From the NCBI GenBank assembly GCA_030068145.1, contig JAPJBO010000177.1, forward strand, positions 243,399-307,398: a stretch of DNA of 64,000 nt, in the 5' to 3' direction. The first letter of the stretch is position 1; every line of letters begins with the position of its first letter. The DNA comes from Diplonema papillatum (lineage: Eukaryota > Euglenozoa > Diplonemea > Diplonemida > Diplonemidae). Under the pieces are notes generated by a model. That model did no database searches. It was not told where the DNA came from and worked only from the letters and a program-made list of their open reading frames with translations. Position numbers and translations under genes: made by a program. This document shows, in pieces, positions 9,501 through 19,224 of this stretch.

Positions 9501-11247
9501 TCACCGTGTACGCGGCGCGATGGAGGGGCCACCCTCCACGCGGGACTTGGCCAGTCCTTGCGCTGTCTGCCGCAGGGGTGCCCGGTGGCTAGCCGGATCT
9601 TGCGTCGGAACCCCTGCGCTCGCTGTGGCGCGGCTTGGCGGTCCCCAATTCCGTTTTTCTACGGTCGTTGGGGTACCTGGTGATCGTCCAGTCTGGGCGA
9701 GTCCGGTTGAACCGGCAGACTGTGGCAAGGGTACGATCACGCCGCTCAACTCACTCGGGGAGACACCCTCCACAAGCGACCGGCTTGCGACCGGTCTGGG
9801 AGAGTGCCTCGGGTGAGGTTGCTGCTGCACCTGGGTGTTTTGGGCGCTCTTGCTCAGGCTGGGGTCCTGAGGGCGGGCTTTTTTGGGGCAGTATTTCTCA
9901 CCCAGGAGTATGGAGCAGGGGGGGTCTTTTCGCTTCAGCCGGGGCGGTGGCTGATGGGCGGCAATTATTATTATTTCTGGGGGGGAGGGAGCCTTTTTCG
10001 GGGGGGGCGGTGGTGGCTGGTCGTCCCCCGGGGGGCGCGGTTTTTTCAAGAGTTGTGGGTTGCTCAGTCCCACCGGGGGGTCTTTTCTCTTGAGTGCCTG
10101 CGGGTTTGTTTCTGGTGCTGGTGCGTTTTTCGGGGGGAGTGGCTCTCGTTTTGGGGGAGGTGCCTGCGGGTTTGTTTCTGGTGCTGAGGCGTTTTTCGGG
10201 GGGGGGAGCTCTCGTTTTTGGGGGGGTGCCTGTGGGTTTGTTTCGGATGCTTGGGCGTTTTTCGGGGGGGGGAGCTCTCGTTTTTGGGGGGGTGCCTGCG
10301 GGTTTGTTTCAGATGCTGTGGCGTTTTTCGGGGGGGGGAGCTCTCTTTTTTGGGGGGCTGCGAGGTTTGCGGGTGGTTGGCGTTTTTCGGGGGGCTGGGG
10401 GGCTTTCGCGGCTGCCTGCAGCTTGAGCGCCTGTGTGTGTGGATTGAGGCCTTTTGGTAGCCCTTGCTTTTTTGGTGGGGGTCGGCCTTTTCCGGGGGGA
10501 TCCAGGGGCTTCGAGGTGGCCGGGGCGGTCTCCCCCTTGCGGACCTGCGGCTTCGGGGTTGGGACGACCGGTGGCAGCGGCGGCACGACCGACGAGGATG
10601 GCGTGTCCTCGACCCCCAACGGGTCCCGCCTGGTCCCCGCCGACTGCTGTCTTTGCCCGTACGGCTCGGACGGGGCTGCCCTCGGTGGTGCGCATCGCCA
10701 GCCGTCGCCCACCCTGCCTGCTTCGAGTGGCTTGAGGGTGGCCTTCCTCGTCGCCTCTGCCTCCTCGACCTGCATGTGGGTGTCGTGTTGGATGGGGGGG
10801 TGCTGTGGGGGGAACCCGCTCCCTGTTGCCCCTGTGCCTGCCCTCGAGTCCACGACTTGACTCGGTCCCCTCTTGGGGTTCGCCTTTCCTGCCTGCCTTG
10901 GGCGCAGGGGTGCCACCCGCGCTCCCTCTGCCGTTTTGGCCGCGACGTGTTGGAGGGGCTGGGGTGCTACCGTTTCTTTCGGGGGTGCTGGCGGCACCGG
11001 GGGTGTTGCTGTTGGGGGGGGGACTTCGCTTTCCCGTCGCGTCGCCTTCCGTCGCTCGACGTCAGCCTGCGCGCCGTCCGAGGCCGTCATCTCCTCGTCT
11101 TCCGGGACGGCCGCTTGCTTCTCTGGGGGCGTCCGCCCCTGCGCATCCTCCGTGCCCCCAAGGAGGGAGCCACCCTCCCCAGGGACACAGGGAATGCGCT
11201 CCTCCGGCGCTGCTGCGAGCCCTGCCGTCTGTCCGGCCGCCGCTGGT
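9501..11247 (-). CDS. C-terminal proline-rich tail of the RLE retroelement ORF2
   Basis: About 580 codons in the same frame as the reverse transcriptase ORF once the insertion at 11248-12570 and one 7-bp duplication are removed (the joint reads SPA-AAGQ). The tail is rich in Pro, Lys, Ala and Gln. It has four imperfect 22-residue repeats of the type PPQKRELPPPKN-(A/S)-ETNPQA, and several Lys/Arg-Pro motifs such as LKRKDPP that could act as nuclear localisation or nucleic-acid-binding signals. It ends at TGA 9501-9503. No known domain is recognised. An alternative is that this is a separate protein; the exact in-frame join argues against that. An open frame also runs from here into the inserted element, but its start there is fortuitous. 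Confidence 0.65.
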
Positions 11248-12570
11248 GAGCCCCCCCTAGGGCTAAGTTGGATGGAAACGCCGTTTCTTTTAGTTTTTTC
11301 GAAATATGGAAACGGAAACGGAAACGGAAACGGAAACGTTTCCGTTTCTTTTAAAAGAAACGCCGGAAGGCTCCTCATGCTGAGGGGTCCTATGGGATAC
11401 CACTTCGCGGGTCCTTCTGTGTGTCCGTCGGGTGTCCGTTTCCAGCCAAATTTTGGCTTTCCTTTCAGAGGGCGGGATCACCTTCTTCTTTTGATCTACC
11501 AGCGGGCACTTCTCTTCCTCCGTCTTCTGGCGGGCTCTCTGACTCTTCAGGGCCCTTCCTGGGCTGTTCTTCGACTTGGCTCGGCCCCTTCTTGTGTGTC
11601 GTCGCGGTCTCGTTTGTGCAGAGCAGTCGCTGATGCTCACCGCTTTCTTTCATCGGCGATCTGACACGAGCAAATAGGTAACCACAAGCTAATGATGCAG
11701 AATGTCGTCACATGCGGATGCTGAGGTTTTCTGACACCAGATTCCACTCTTCTGTGCCTACCACTTCGTCCTCTGCTGCTTCCAACCCACGTTCTCATGT
11801 TTACTTGTATCGGCGGCCGTGCCGAGTGGGGCTTTTTGAATCTGCCGTCCTCTTCTGCATTGTCGGTGGGGTTCTTCCTGCCGTCGCTGTCTATGCTCCG
11901 ACAACACCGCCCGATGGTGCCCCTTCCGGTGACGGTTGCCACCCGTCGTCGTATGCAAGGTGCACTGTGGCAATCGATGTTTAACACACACGTTACTGCG
12001 TGGCCATCGCTTTTCTGGCGGGTTCAACATTGCCCCGGCATACGTGTGCCCTTCTCACCTCCTGATGCTGATTGCACTCCCTCTTTGTCTTACACCGCTG
12101 AAAACCCCCGGTCTTGTAGCCTGTGGTGCGGCGGTGCTCCCGCTGTCCTGAACGATCGTATCTGTATAGCCTATTATTGGAAGCGGATGTGCTTTCCCGA
12201 TCGTCTTCAGCGCGTTGGCCAACGGCCTCGCATCAACAGAGCATCGTCGCCACAACAGCCATTGGTATAAAGAGCTGCAGACCTCAAAGTCATCACAACC
12301 GGATGCGTGTGGTTGCGCGGTCGCAACTCTTATGCTTCTTTCCTCCCTCTTTTTCGGAGCCTCCTTGTCCATGGTTTCCCACTGGATTGCGGGGTCCGCC
12401 GTTCGGAACACATTTCCGGTCGGACCTTCAGCCAGTATACTAGTGGCATACCAGCCGTTTCTTTTGAAAAGAAACGGCGTTTCCATCCACCGCCAAAAAG
12501 AAGGAAACGGAAACGGAAACGGAAACGGAAACGTTTCCAACGTTTCCATCCTACATAGCCCTAGGGGGCA
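11248..12570. mobile_element. foldback-like element A, 7-bp target duplication
   Basis: A 1,323-bp insertion beginning TGAGCCCCCC and ending GGGGGCA, flanked by CCGCTGG at 11241-11247 and 12571-12577. The outer inverted repeats share CCCCCTAGGGCT and GGATGGAAACG. The inner parts of both arms carry five tandem GGAAAC hexamers and palindromes such as GTTTCTTTTAAAAGAAAC. It interrupts the RLE retroelement ORF2 and restores it in frame when removed. A 7-bp duplication and tandem repeats within the arms recall Foldback/Galileo-type elements, but no transposase is seen. Confidence 0.8.
11290..11640 (-). CDS. small basic ORF inside element A (hypothetical)
   Basis: About 115 codons, but the C-terminal part runs into the GGAAAC repeats. 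The body is strikingly basic (RPRRHTRRGRAKSKN, then QKKKVIPPSERKAK). No domain is recognised. It is listed because elements B and C also hold a single small Lys/Arg-rich ORF. It may equally be a chance frame. Confidence 0.25.
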   Translation of the reverse strand: MSISDCSAQTRPRRHTRRGRAKSKNSPGRALKSQRARQKTEEEKCPLVDQKKKVIPPSERKAKIWLETDTRRTHRRTREVVSHRTPQHEEPSGVSFKRNGNVSVSVSVSVSIFRKN

Positions 12571-15500
12571 CCGCTGGACTTCCCTCCCTGACCCCCGAAG
12601 GCCGGTGCAGGAAGTCGCTCTGCCTAGCAAAAGGGTGGTAGAGCCGAACCCCTCCGCCCCCCTGGGTGTGTGTGTTGGTGGTGGTGGTGTGCACGCCGGG
12701 TGCCCTAGGTCCGGCATGCGTGTGGTCGGTCGTGACGGCTGGCCCGCTACAGCTCGCACGTGACCCGGGTGTGTGGCGCTGGGTGGTGAGGGGGGGGACT
12801 CGGGGGATCGGCTCTACCCCCCCAGTGATCGGCATCACTTCCCCTTGCACCTGCCCCCGAGGGGCAGCTTGGGCGCCGGGCGCTCGTCCCTCATCTCCCT
12901 GTTCTCCCTGCCCCCCCTCCTGTGGTTGTTCGTCATTCGGGGGGGGGAGGGGCGGTGGTCCCTGCGCTGCCGGGGCCTGCGGTCCGCCGGGGGCGCCTCC
13001 GCCTCCGCCTTCCGGGGCGCCGCCGCCGCCTCCGCCGCCGCTCGCGACGCTGCTGCTGCTGTTGCTCCTGCTGCTGCCGCCCCCGCCGCCGCTGCTGCTG
13101 CTGCTGCTACTACTGCTACTGCTGCTGCTGCTGCTGCCTGCCCCGTCGTCCGTGGAGACTTCGTCCAGCTCGAGTTCACCTTCCTCCACCCTTCGCGCCC
13201 CGAGGTGCACGTCCGCGTTCACGAGGGCGATGCGGGCCACCGCCCTTGCCACCACGAAGCTGAGCCTGTGGAACGCTAGGTGGGAGACCGCCGCGTAGGT
13301 CTCCCAGTCGTGCCTCCTGTGCACTGCGTTCACTAGCGCCCGCAGCTCGGGCAGGGCCGACTCGCCCCAGGCGCCGAAGGTGTCCACCACCATCGGGACC
13401 AGCAGCAGGTCCTGTTGCTCAGGAGCCTCCGCCAGGATGGGGCCGTCGTACGTCCGCCGCTTGACGGCCTCGTACTTCGTGGCCGCCCCACCCTCGGTCT
13501 CCGCCGCCTTCTTCACCGCGTTCGCCTGCAGCGGGAAGGTGATCGCCACGTCGATCAGCCTCCTCTTCTCTCCGCGCGTGTACGCTACGTCGACGCGCTT
13601 GTTCCTGTGTGGGTGTTTTGTGAAGGGCCGGTCCTCTAGGACCGGGCAGAGAAGCGCCTCCCTCGCGAGGGCGCCCACCTCGTTGCGGAGCGCTGTGTGC
13701 GCCCGCGTGCGCAGCCCCGCGTTGAGGCACGTCAGGGAGTGGTCCCCGAAGCGGTCGGCCTCGGCCGCCCCGCAGAGCCGGCACTCGCGTGCCTGCGGCG
13801 CCAGCTGCATCCCCAGCCGCAAGCGCACTGCCACTGTGAGCTCGGCTGGGGACATCCAGAGGTCGTCCGGGGCGTTGTGCGCCCCGTAGAGCCACGTGGA
13901 GGCGTGCTTGGCGGCACAGCTGCGGATCCTCGCCTGGCCCCTGACCCCGACGAGCGGATCCCTCAGCAGGCCCGCCTGCCTGGCCGCGGAGATCTTCCCA
14001 CTCCATTCCTTCTGCTTGCGTGGCGCGCCCGCTGCCCCTGCTTGCAGTGAGTCTCTGACCTCGGTCAGGACTTCCGGGTAGAGTGCAAGTCTGGGGCAGG
14101 CGAGCGACGCCGCGCATACGGAGTCCTGTGTGGGTGTGATTTGAAGTGGCCCCCCCCCGGGGGCTCTCGTCAGCAGCGGCAGACCCTTGATGCCCTCCAA
14201 GGTCGCCGCCACCCCTGCCACGGCCGCCGAGTCGGCGCACGAGTGCATCCCTAGGCCGCCCAGCCTCAGGGGCAGCGAGGCCTGCACCCACTCGGTGTCC
14301 CCCAGCTCGGCCCCGAGGGTCCTCGCCAGGGCTCGCCGCATGAAGGTATCCACCCTCCCGTAGTCCGCCACCGGGCCCGTGGCCCGCATGAGGGAGACCA
14401 CGCAGACGAACCCCGCGCACGAGTTCAACAGGGCCAGGGCCGTGTGTGGGTCCGGGAGGCTGGCAATGGCTCTTGCCCGCTTTTCGGCCCTGTCCAGGAC
14501 CTTCGCCACCGCCTCCCGTACCGCGGCCTCGGACCCACAGGGTGCCCCCAGAATCTCCCAGCTCTCCAGTGAACACCGGGTCATGGCCGCGAACTCGTCC
14601 GGCACCCGTTCGCCCGCGAGACAGACCACCTCGCTCTTCCCTCTATTGAGGTCCATCCCCACCGCGCCCCCCTCCAGCTCGAATGCGGCGAGCCACACGA
14701 TCAGGTGCTCCCATAGCCCCGCCGCGGCTCCATCATCCAGGTAGAACGCTCGCGCGTCCAGCTGGGACACCCGCAACGGGTCCGGTTGTGCTGGGGGGGC
14801 CGGCTCCTGTACCGGGGGGGCTGGTTCCTGTATCGGGGGGGCTGGCACCTGTACCGGGGGGGCTGGTACCTGTACCGGGGGGGCTCGGCCCGCCCCTGCC
14901 CCGTCCACCTCCATGTCCTGTTCCTGTGGTTGTTGTTGTTGTTGTTGTTGTTGTTGGGGCTGGGCCGGGGCCAGGGCCCCCTGCGGAATATCATCGGCCC
15001 CCAAGGGTGGCAGCCGCTCGGCCAGGGACAAGTCCACTCTCCGCAGGACCTTCTCCAACACGAGACAGAAGAACAACGGCCCGAGTGGGTCCCCCTGTTG
15101 CACTCCGCACTCGGACCAGACCACTTCCTCCCCGAAGGAAAGCCGTGACCTGCGCCCGTACGCCGCTATCGCGTATGGCAGGAGGCCTGGGGCGCTCTCG
15201 GCCACTGCCTGCAAGATGGCCTCCCTGCTCACCTTGTTAAAGGCGTTCTGCAGGTCCACCTTCAGGATCCCCCGCCCTTGGCCGTCGCGCCGGTACGCCT
15301 CTCCCACGCACCGCATCGCGCAGACCATGGCGTCGGCGCCGGACTTCATCCCGACCCCGGTCTGGCCGCACCTCTCCAGGATGGGCTTGACCGCCTGCAC
15401 CACGGACTTGTCCCTGGCCAAGATCTTGGCCGCCATCCTCCTCAGGACCTCTCCACAGGCGATGGGCCGGAGACCCCCGTCCTTCTTCTCGAGGGCCACT

Positions 15501-16558
15501 AGCCTGGCCCCAAACCCGTGCGGCCGGGCCTCGTCCGGGAGGCTCCCGGTGGCGATCCGCGCGATCACCGCCACCAGAGGGGCCCTTATCGGCGAGCCCG
15601 GGCTCACCAGGTCCAGCAGGTGCTGCGCCGACAGCCCTGACGGCCCTGGTGCCGTCCCTCGGGGGAGCGCCCTCAGCGTCTTAATGACGATCCCCCAAGA
15701 GACGTCGATCTCCGCGTTCGCCTGTGGTGGTATTGGGGGGAGGGGGGGTTCTGGCGCCTGTGGGTGTTTTTCCCGCATGACCCCCAGTGTCTCCTCGTTC
15801 ACTGGGGCCACCTTCGCCGCCGAGAGCGCGGCCACCGCCTTCCCGAACCATCGGGCCTTCGTCCTGCGAATGACCTGCTGGACGGTCTTCGCATCCAGCT
15901 GGTCGGCGTCCTCCACGTCTGTCGCCAGCCCGACGAACCGCCCGATCTGGTTGTCGTCCTCGTCCATCACGAGGAACCGGACCGGGGGCACGCCCGCCTG
16001 CCTCCTGCCTGCCGCCACTTCCTGCGCCTCCGTCCAGAGCTCGCCGAACCTGCCGTGCGCCCAAAGGTGGCAGCGACTCCTCAGGGCGGCCGCCACCTTC
16101 TTCCTCCCCCCTCTGCGCGGTTTGAAGAGGACGAGGGTGGCGAAGGAGTGTAACCGGAGCCACCCGGTTACGCTCCCCGTGGCCGCCAGCTGTAGCGCCT
16201 TCGCCAGCTGCGCGGCCACCACCAGCTGCGCATCCAGCGGGATCCGCTCCAGCTTGGGCACAGCCAGCGCGCTGATCTCCGCGAACGAGAACGGCATCTC
16301 CTCCTCGAACGCTGCGTGGGCCGGCCCCGCCGCTGGGTCGGCTGCCTGGCCTGCCGCCGGGGCCCGGCGTCGGTGGTTGTTGGCCGGTGGTGCCGCCGGG
16401 GCTGCGTCCGGGCGGTACGCCCGCGACAGGGGGCACATGTTCCTGTGCCTGCCCTGGACTCCCGGCAGGCGCCCGCAGAGGCAGACCGGCGGCGGGGCGG
16501 CTGGGGCCGGTGGGGGGGGCGCGGCGGGCCCCGGGTGCGGTTCGACGCATCCATCCAC
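12551..16558 (-). CDS. RLE-type non-LTR retrotransposon ORF2: reverse transcriptase and endonuclease
   Basis: Residues count from the GTG at 16558. A 2A-like VEPHPGP lies at residues 5-11. An N-terminal C2HC-type finger (CLCG...H..MC) spans about 27-45. The RT domain covers about 290-720, with motif A KVDLQNAF near 432, motif B QQGDPLGP near 488 and motif C YLDD near 605. Between B and C lies about 100 residues of Gln-run and Pro repeats. A CCHC finger (CRLCGAAE...H....C) is near 924. The restriction-like endonuclease follows at about 985-1010, with KRVDVAY then LIDVAITFP. Poly-Ser and Gly stretches come next. The true reading continued into 11247-9501; the stop at 12551 lies inside the inserted element A. 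No ATG precedes 16558 in this frame, although the frame is open back through ORF1, so a -1 frameshift from ORF1 is a plausible start. The protein would copy element RNA at a nicked chromosomal target. Confidence 0.85.
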   Translation of the reverse strand: MDGCVEPHPGPAAPPPPAPAAPPPVCLCGRLPGVQGRHRNMCPLSRAYRPDAAPAAPPANNHRRRAPAAGQAADPAAGPAHAAFEEEMPFSFAEISALAVPKLERIPLDAQLVVAAQLAKALQLAATGSVTGWLRLHSFATLVLFKPRRGGRKKVAAALRSRCHLWAHGRFGELWTEAQEVAAGRRQAGVPPVRFLVMDEDDNQIGRFVGLATDVEDADQLDAKTVQQVIRRTKARWFGKAVAALSAAKVAPVNEETLGVMREKHPQAPEPPLPPIPPQANAEIDVSWGIVIKTLRALPRGTAPGPSGLSAQHLLDLVSPGSPIRAPLVAVIARIATGSLPDEARPHGFGARLVALEKKDGGLRPIACGEVLRRMAAKILARDKSVVQAVKPILERCGQTGVGMKSGADAMVCAMRCVGEAYRRDGQGRGILKVDLQNAFNKVSREAILQAVAESAPGLLPYAIAAYGRRSRLSFGEEVVWSECGVQQGDPLGPLFFCLVLEKVLRRVDLSLAERLPPLGADDIPQGALAPAQPQQQQQQQQQPQEQDMEVDGAGAGRAPPVQVPAPPVQVPAPPIQEPAPPVQEPAPPAQPDPLRVSQLDARAFYLDDGAAAGLWEHLIVWLAAFELEGGAVGMDLNRGKSEVVCLAGERVPDEFAAMTRCSLESWEILGAPCGSEAAVREAVAKVLDRAEKRARAIASLPDPHTALALLNSCAGFVCVVSLMRATGPVADYGRVDTFMRRALARTLGAELGDTEWVQASLPLRLGGLGMHSCADSAAVAGVAATLEGIKGLPLLTRAPGGGPLQITPTQDSVCAASLACPRLALYPEVLTEVRDSLQAGAAGAPRKQKEWSGKISAARQAGLLRDPLVGVRGQARIRSCAAKHASTWLYGAHNAPDDLWMSPAELTVAVRLRLGMQLAPQARECRLCGAAEADRFGDHSLTCLNAGLRTRAHTALRNEVGALAREALLCPVLEDRPFTKHPHRNKRVDVAYTRGEKRRLIDVAITFPLQANAVKKAAETEGGAATKYEAVKRRTYDGPILAEAPEQQDLLLVPMVVDTFGAWGESALPELRALVNAVHRRHDWETYAAVSHLAFHRLSFVVARAVARIALVNADVHLGARRVEEGELELDEVSTDDGAGSSSSSSSSSSSSSSSGGGGGSSRSNSSSSVASGGGGGGGAPEGGGGGAPGGPQAPAAQGPPPLPPPNDEQPQEGGQGEQGDEGRAPGAQAAPRGQVQGEVMPITGGVEPIPRVPPLTTQRHTPGSRASCSGPAVTTDHTHAGPRAPGVHTTTTNTHTQGGGGVRLYHPFARQSDFLHRPSGVREGSPAVPPRAM

Positions 16559-16683
16559 GGTGAGGTCGTCCCCACCGCGCCCCAGCGATCTCGTTGCGGA
16601 CCTGTGTGTGTGTCCCCCCTTCCCCTTCCTGTTGGGTGTCCTTTCTGGGGGTGCCGCGCTCGCCGACGAGCGGCCGAGCGCGC

Positions 16684-17028
16684 TCAGCCGCCTGAGGTCT
16701 TCGGCCGCTTGGCGGGGTTCTCGGCACCAGGGCCCGGCCCCTGGGCCTCCCCCATTGGCGCGTCGCTGCCCGGGTCCTTGTGCTCGCCGGGTTGGGGGGG
16801 GTCGGCCTCTGGCCGCTGCGACCCCATGAGGACGTCGCAGCCCGGGGGTCCGGGGGGATCTTTTTTGATGGCAAGGGCGGCGAGGGCGAGGGCGAGGCGG
16901 CGCTCCTTGTCCTCTTTTTTTTTTTTTTCATCAGCGCCCCATGGTTTTATCGGGGGTAGGTGTACTGTTCCTACATTACTCGCGGTCGGCCGAGCCGTCG
17001 GAGCTACCGGTTTCTTCGGGGAGCTCAT
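16684..17028 (-). CDS. ORF1 of the RLE retroelement
   Basis: A 114-residue protein starting at ATG 17028. It is Pro/Lys-rich, with a charged stretch DEKKKKEDKERR around residues 33-44, a small helical Ala/Leu segment, and a C-terminal KRPKTSGG that resembles a nuclear localisation signal. No zinc finger or RRM is visible. The poly-A/T run at 16914-16931 encodes the Lys run. The ORF2 frame is open across the whole ORF1 region and lies in the -1 frame relative to ORF1. Confidence 0.5.
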   Translation of the reverse strand: MSSPKKPVAPTARPTASNVGTVHLPPIKPWGADEKKKKEDKERRLALALAALAIKKDPPGPPGCDVLMGSQRPEADPPQPGEHKDPGSDAPMGEAQGPGPGAENPAKRPKTSGG

Positions 17029-17040
17029 CCCCCGACGCCT

Positions 17041-17118
17041 GGAAGTTCGTCAGCAAGGAATCGATCCTACGACCTCTGGGATAGTACGCAGGCGTCTTGC
17101 CACTGGACCAGGTGCCCG
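17041..17118 (-). pseudogene. tRNA-like sequence upstream of the RLE ORF1
   Basis: The minus strand reads GGGCACCTGGTCCAGTGGCA at the 5' end (A-box-like TGGTCCAGTGG) and GGATCGATTCC 40 nt later (B-box-like). The T-stem is only partly paired, so it is not a functional tRNA. Sequence just beyond it (AACTTCCAGGCGT then GGGGATGAGCTCCC) matches the tRNA-like repeats at 20153-20278 and 23027-23152 (AACTTCTCCAGGCGTTTGGG). Retroelement and SINE-like sequences therefore share a 5' end. Confidence 0.6.
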
Positions 17119-17132
17119 GCTTCGAAAAAAAA

Positions 17133-17508
17133 AAAAGAGGGGAAGCGCCCGGACATCAGCTATGTCCGGGACGGCACCACCGTTGTGTTAGATGTCGCCG
17201 TCACCTTCCCCCTGCAGTCTTCGAACCCCCAGTACGCTAAAAGGGCAGCGGAGAAGTCAGGGGGGGCGGCGACAGCCTACGCAACAGCTGTCAAAGAAGG
17301 GAAGTACCGCGGCATCATCGACAACGAGCCAAACCCCCGGGAATGGCTCGCTGTCCCGCTAGTCGTGGACACCTTCGGAGCGTGGTGTCCTGGAGCACTC
17401 ACGGAGTTGCGGCAAATAGCCCGCAAAAGCGCCCTCCGTGAAGACCGGACCGCTTCGGCCGCCTGCCAGGACTTCTTCCACCAATTGAGCTTTCAGGTAG
17501 CCCAAGGG
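17133..17508 (+). pseudogene. RLE-type retrotransposon fragment, endonuclease part
   Basis: A 5'-truncated fragment after an A-run at 17115-17127. It encodes KRPDISYVRDG then LDVAVTFPLQ, clearly related to KRVDVAY then LIDVAITFP in the element at 12551-16558. Motifs VPLVVDTFGAW and FHQLSFQVAQG follow. The frame is cut at 17508 by foldback-like element B and resumes at 19572. Confidence 0.8.
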
Positions 17509-17850
17509 GGGCTGGTGCCCATTACAGCACGGTTTTGTTAGATTTGCCCATTACAGCACGGTCTTCCTTAGATTTGCCCATTCGGTGTTTTCGAGTGCCC
17601 ATTACAGCACGGTTTTCTTAGATTTGCCCATTCGGTGCCTCAAAAAGTGTCACTCGTGGGATTGGCTTTTTTTGAACCCGAAAAAGTGTCACATGCAGGA
17701 CTCGAACTCACGACCTTCAGACCTTCCTCTGCGTTGTGGCGGTGACATCCACATTTTGGACGATGGACAATGGGCTGTCACCGGGCATAGCTGTCAGCCA
17801 CATTGTGGCCCATTTGACCACAAAGTAGCCACAACCTTGTGGCTACCTTT
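17509..17850 (+). repeat. left inverted repeat of element B with tRNA-like segment
   Basis: Matches the reverse complement of 19225-19561 at roughly 93% by eye. Besides the tandem ATTACAGCACGG units it carries a minus-strand tRNA-like 3' half (GGTCGTGAGTTCGAGTCCTG at about 17700-17719), which includes a B-box. Confidence 0.85.
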
Positions 17851-18682
17851 GTGGCCAGGTGGACACCTTCAGTCAGTCAGAAGTTCAGATGAGGTTAACG
17901 GGTTTTAGGGCCAGCATTTGGGCCAGCTGCTACGCCGTTTCCGGCTGAAATTCTGCTGGACCACGTCGCCGGCCAAGACTGAAAGAAAATGGCAGTTGTT
18001 GTCAACATTCATCCAAAATTCCGGGCCAAATCATCCCAATGTCACCTTCGTAGTGGCCGCACGCTTCGCGTGTTCCGCGCACTTTTCGACGATGTAGTGA
18101 CACACTGCAGGCGCAGCGACGCATTCCGTTCGCATCCCGCATCCACCCGAATGATGAGAGTCCGAATCAGCTACCAGCTCAGCTGGAACTGTCAATTTCA
18201 TCTCTGAAATCTTTCTCCCTACAACACACAGGAACGTGTGCACAAGGTCAAACAGCTTAGGTTTTAGGTTCAAGTTTTGGGTTCTTTTGGTTCCCGGTTT
18301 TGGCACCATTTGGGTCCAAGTTTTGGGTCCTTTCAAGTTGCGGCCCCTTCGCCAGGCTGACGTTGCACGCATTTTCTGCGGAGCAAAAACTCTCGCCATT
18401 TTCACCGCCCCCTGCCAGCTTCGACCATACCTTTTCTTTGCAGCTTTCTAGTATGATTCAAATCGGACTGGCTGCTGTGGTACTTTACCGCTCTCTGCAG
18501 CGGTCTCGAGGTCGCTGGTTCTGAAGAGGCTATCGGACAGAAATCGTAAGAAGAAGTGGAAGTTGTACTACAAAACTGTAGAACGGGTCTGTCACCCGCG
18601 CGAAGTGAATTATGCACGAATCTGTGCATAATTCCTACTACTACCGGGACAAGCGGGTCGGCCGCGGGACCACCGAACGGTG

Positions 18683-19058
18683 AACGTGCAAGCAACATGG
18701 ACGGACGGCGCCTTGCTCCCAGCGGAAGCGCGACGCGCGACGCGACGACGAGCAAGCAGGGGGAAGCGCCCGCAAGAAGCCGAGGCCGCAGCAGCCGCCT
18801 GCGAACGAGAAGCAGGTGGCCGCCCACGAACCCACTGTTACCCAGCTCGTCTCCGCCGCGGCTCTGTCCGCGGCTCCGAAGCGGAGCCGCGGAGACGAGC
18901 AGGTGAAACAAAACACAGGGGAGTCGAGATCTCGGCCGCGGGGACAGTGGGAGAAAAGGAAGTGCGCCGAATCATCTGGTGGTTCCTCGAGCTCGTCGTC
19001 AAACTGCACATCGGGACGTGAAGCGCGCACCGGAGACAAACAGTACGCGGGGCAATAA
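18683..19058 (+). CDS. small basic open frame inside element B (hypothetical)
   Basis: The frame is open for about 124 codons from just after a TGA at 18680. It has no ATG; the first GTG is at 18816. It has Lys/Arg clusters (SARKKPRPQQPP and APKRSRGDEQ) and then KRKCAESSGGSSSSSS, a basic AES motif followed by a Ser run. The ORF in element C has KRPRAESTDSNSSSSS, which looks alike. Overlapping frames here are also open because of high GC, so coding status is uncertain. A spliced upstream exon could supply the start. Confidence 0.3.
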
Positions 19059-19224
19059 GCGACCGTGCAGTCTTCACAGGCATCGTCACAGATTGCCTAC
19101 TACTACAGAGGTTTAGTAAACCGTTTACCGCCAATGAGTGCCGCACCAGGATAGGTGTAGCAGCTCCGTCCAAAAACCCCATTTGAAGTTGTGTCCGCCA
19201 GTCGGTTTGTGGCTACTTTGTGCC

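Larger units (their letters stand above)
9356..17120 (-). mobile_element. R2-like (RLE-type) non-LTR retrotransposon
   Basis: A minus-strand element of roughly 7.7 kb, including a later 1.3-kb insertion at 11248-12570. The order from its 5' end is: tRNA-like sequence, ORF1 (16684-17028), ORF2 with zinc finger, reverse transcriptase, CCHC finger and restriction-like endonuclease, then a very long proline-rich tail ending at 9501 and a short 3' region. The 3' end lies in a T-run at about 9346-9355, read as poly(A) on the element strand. Boundaries are inferred from the coding content and from the start of flanking repeats; no target duplication was identified. Confidence 0.7.

Noticed and set aside
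12666-13298. Plus-strand frame with poly-Leu, and other open frames opposite the RLE ORF
   Set aside because: They are antisense shadows of the Ser/Gly-rich part of the RLE ORF2 in very GC-rich DNA.
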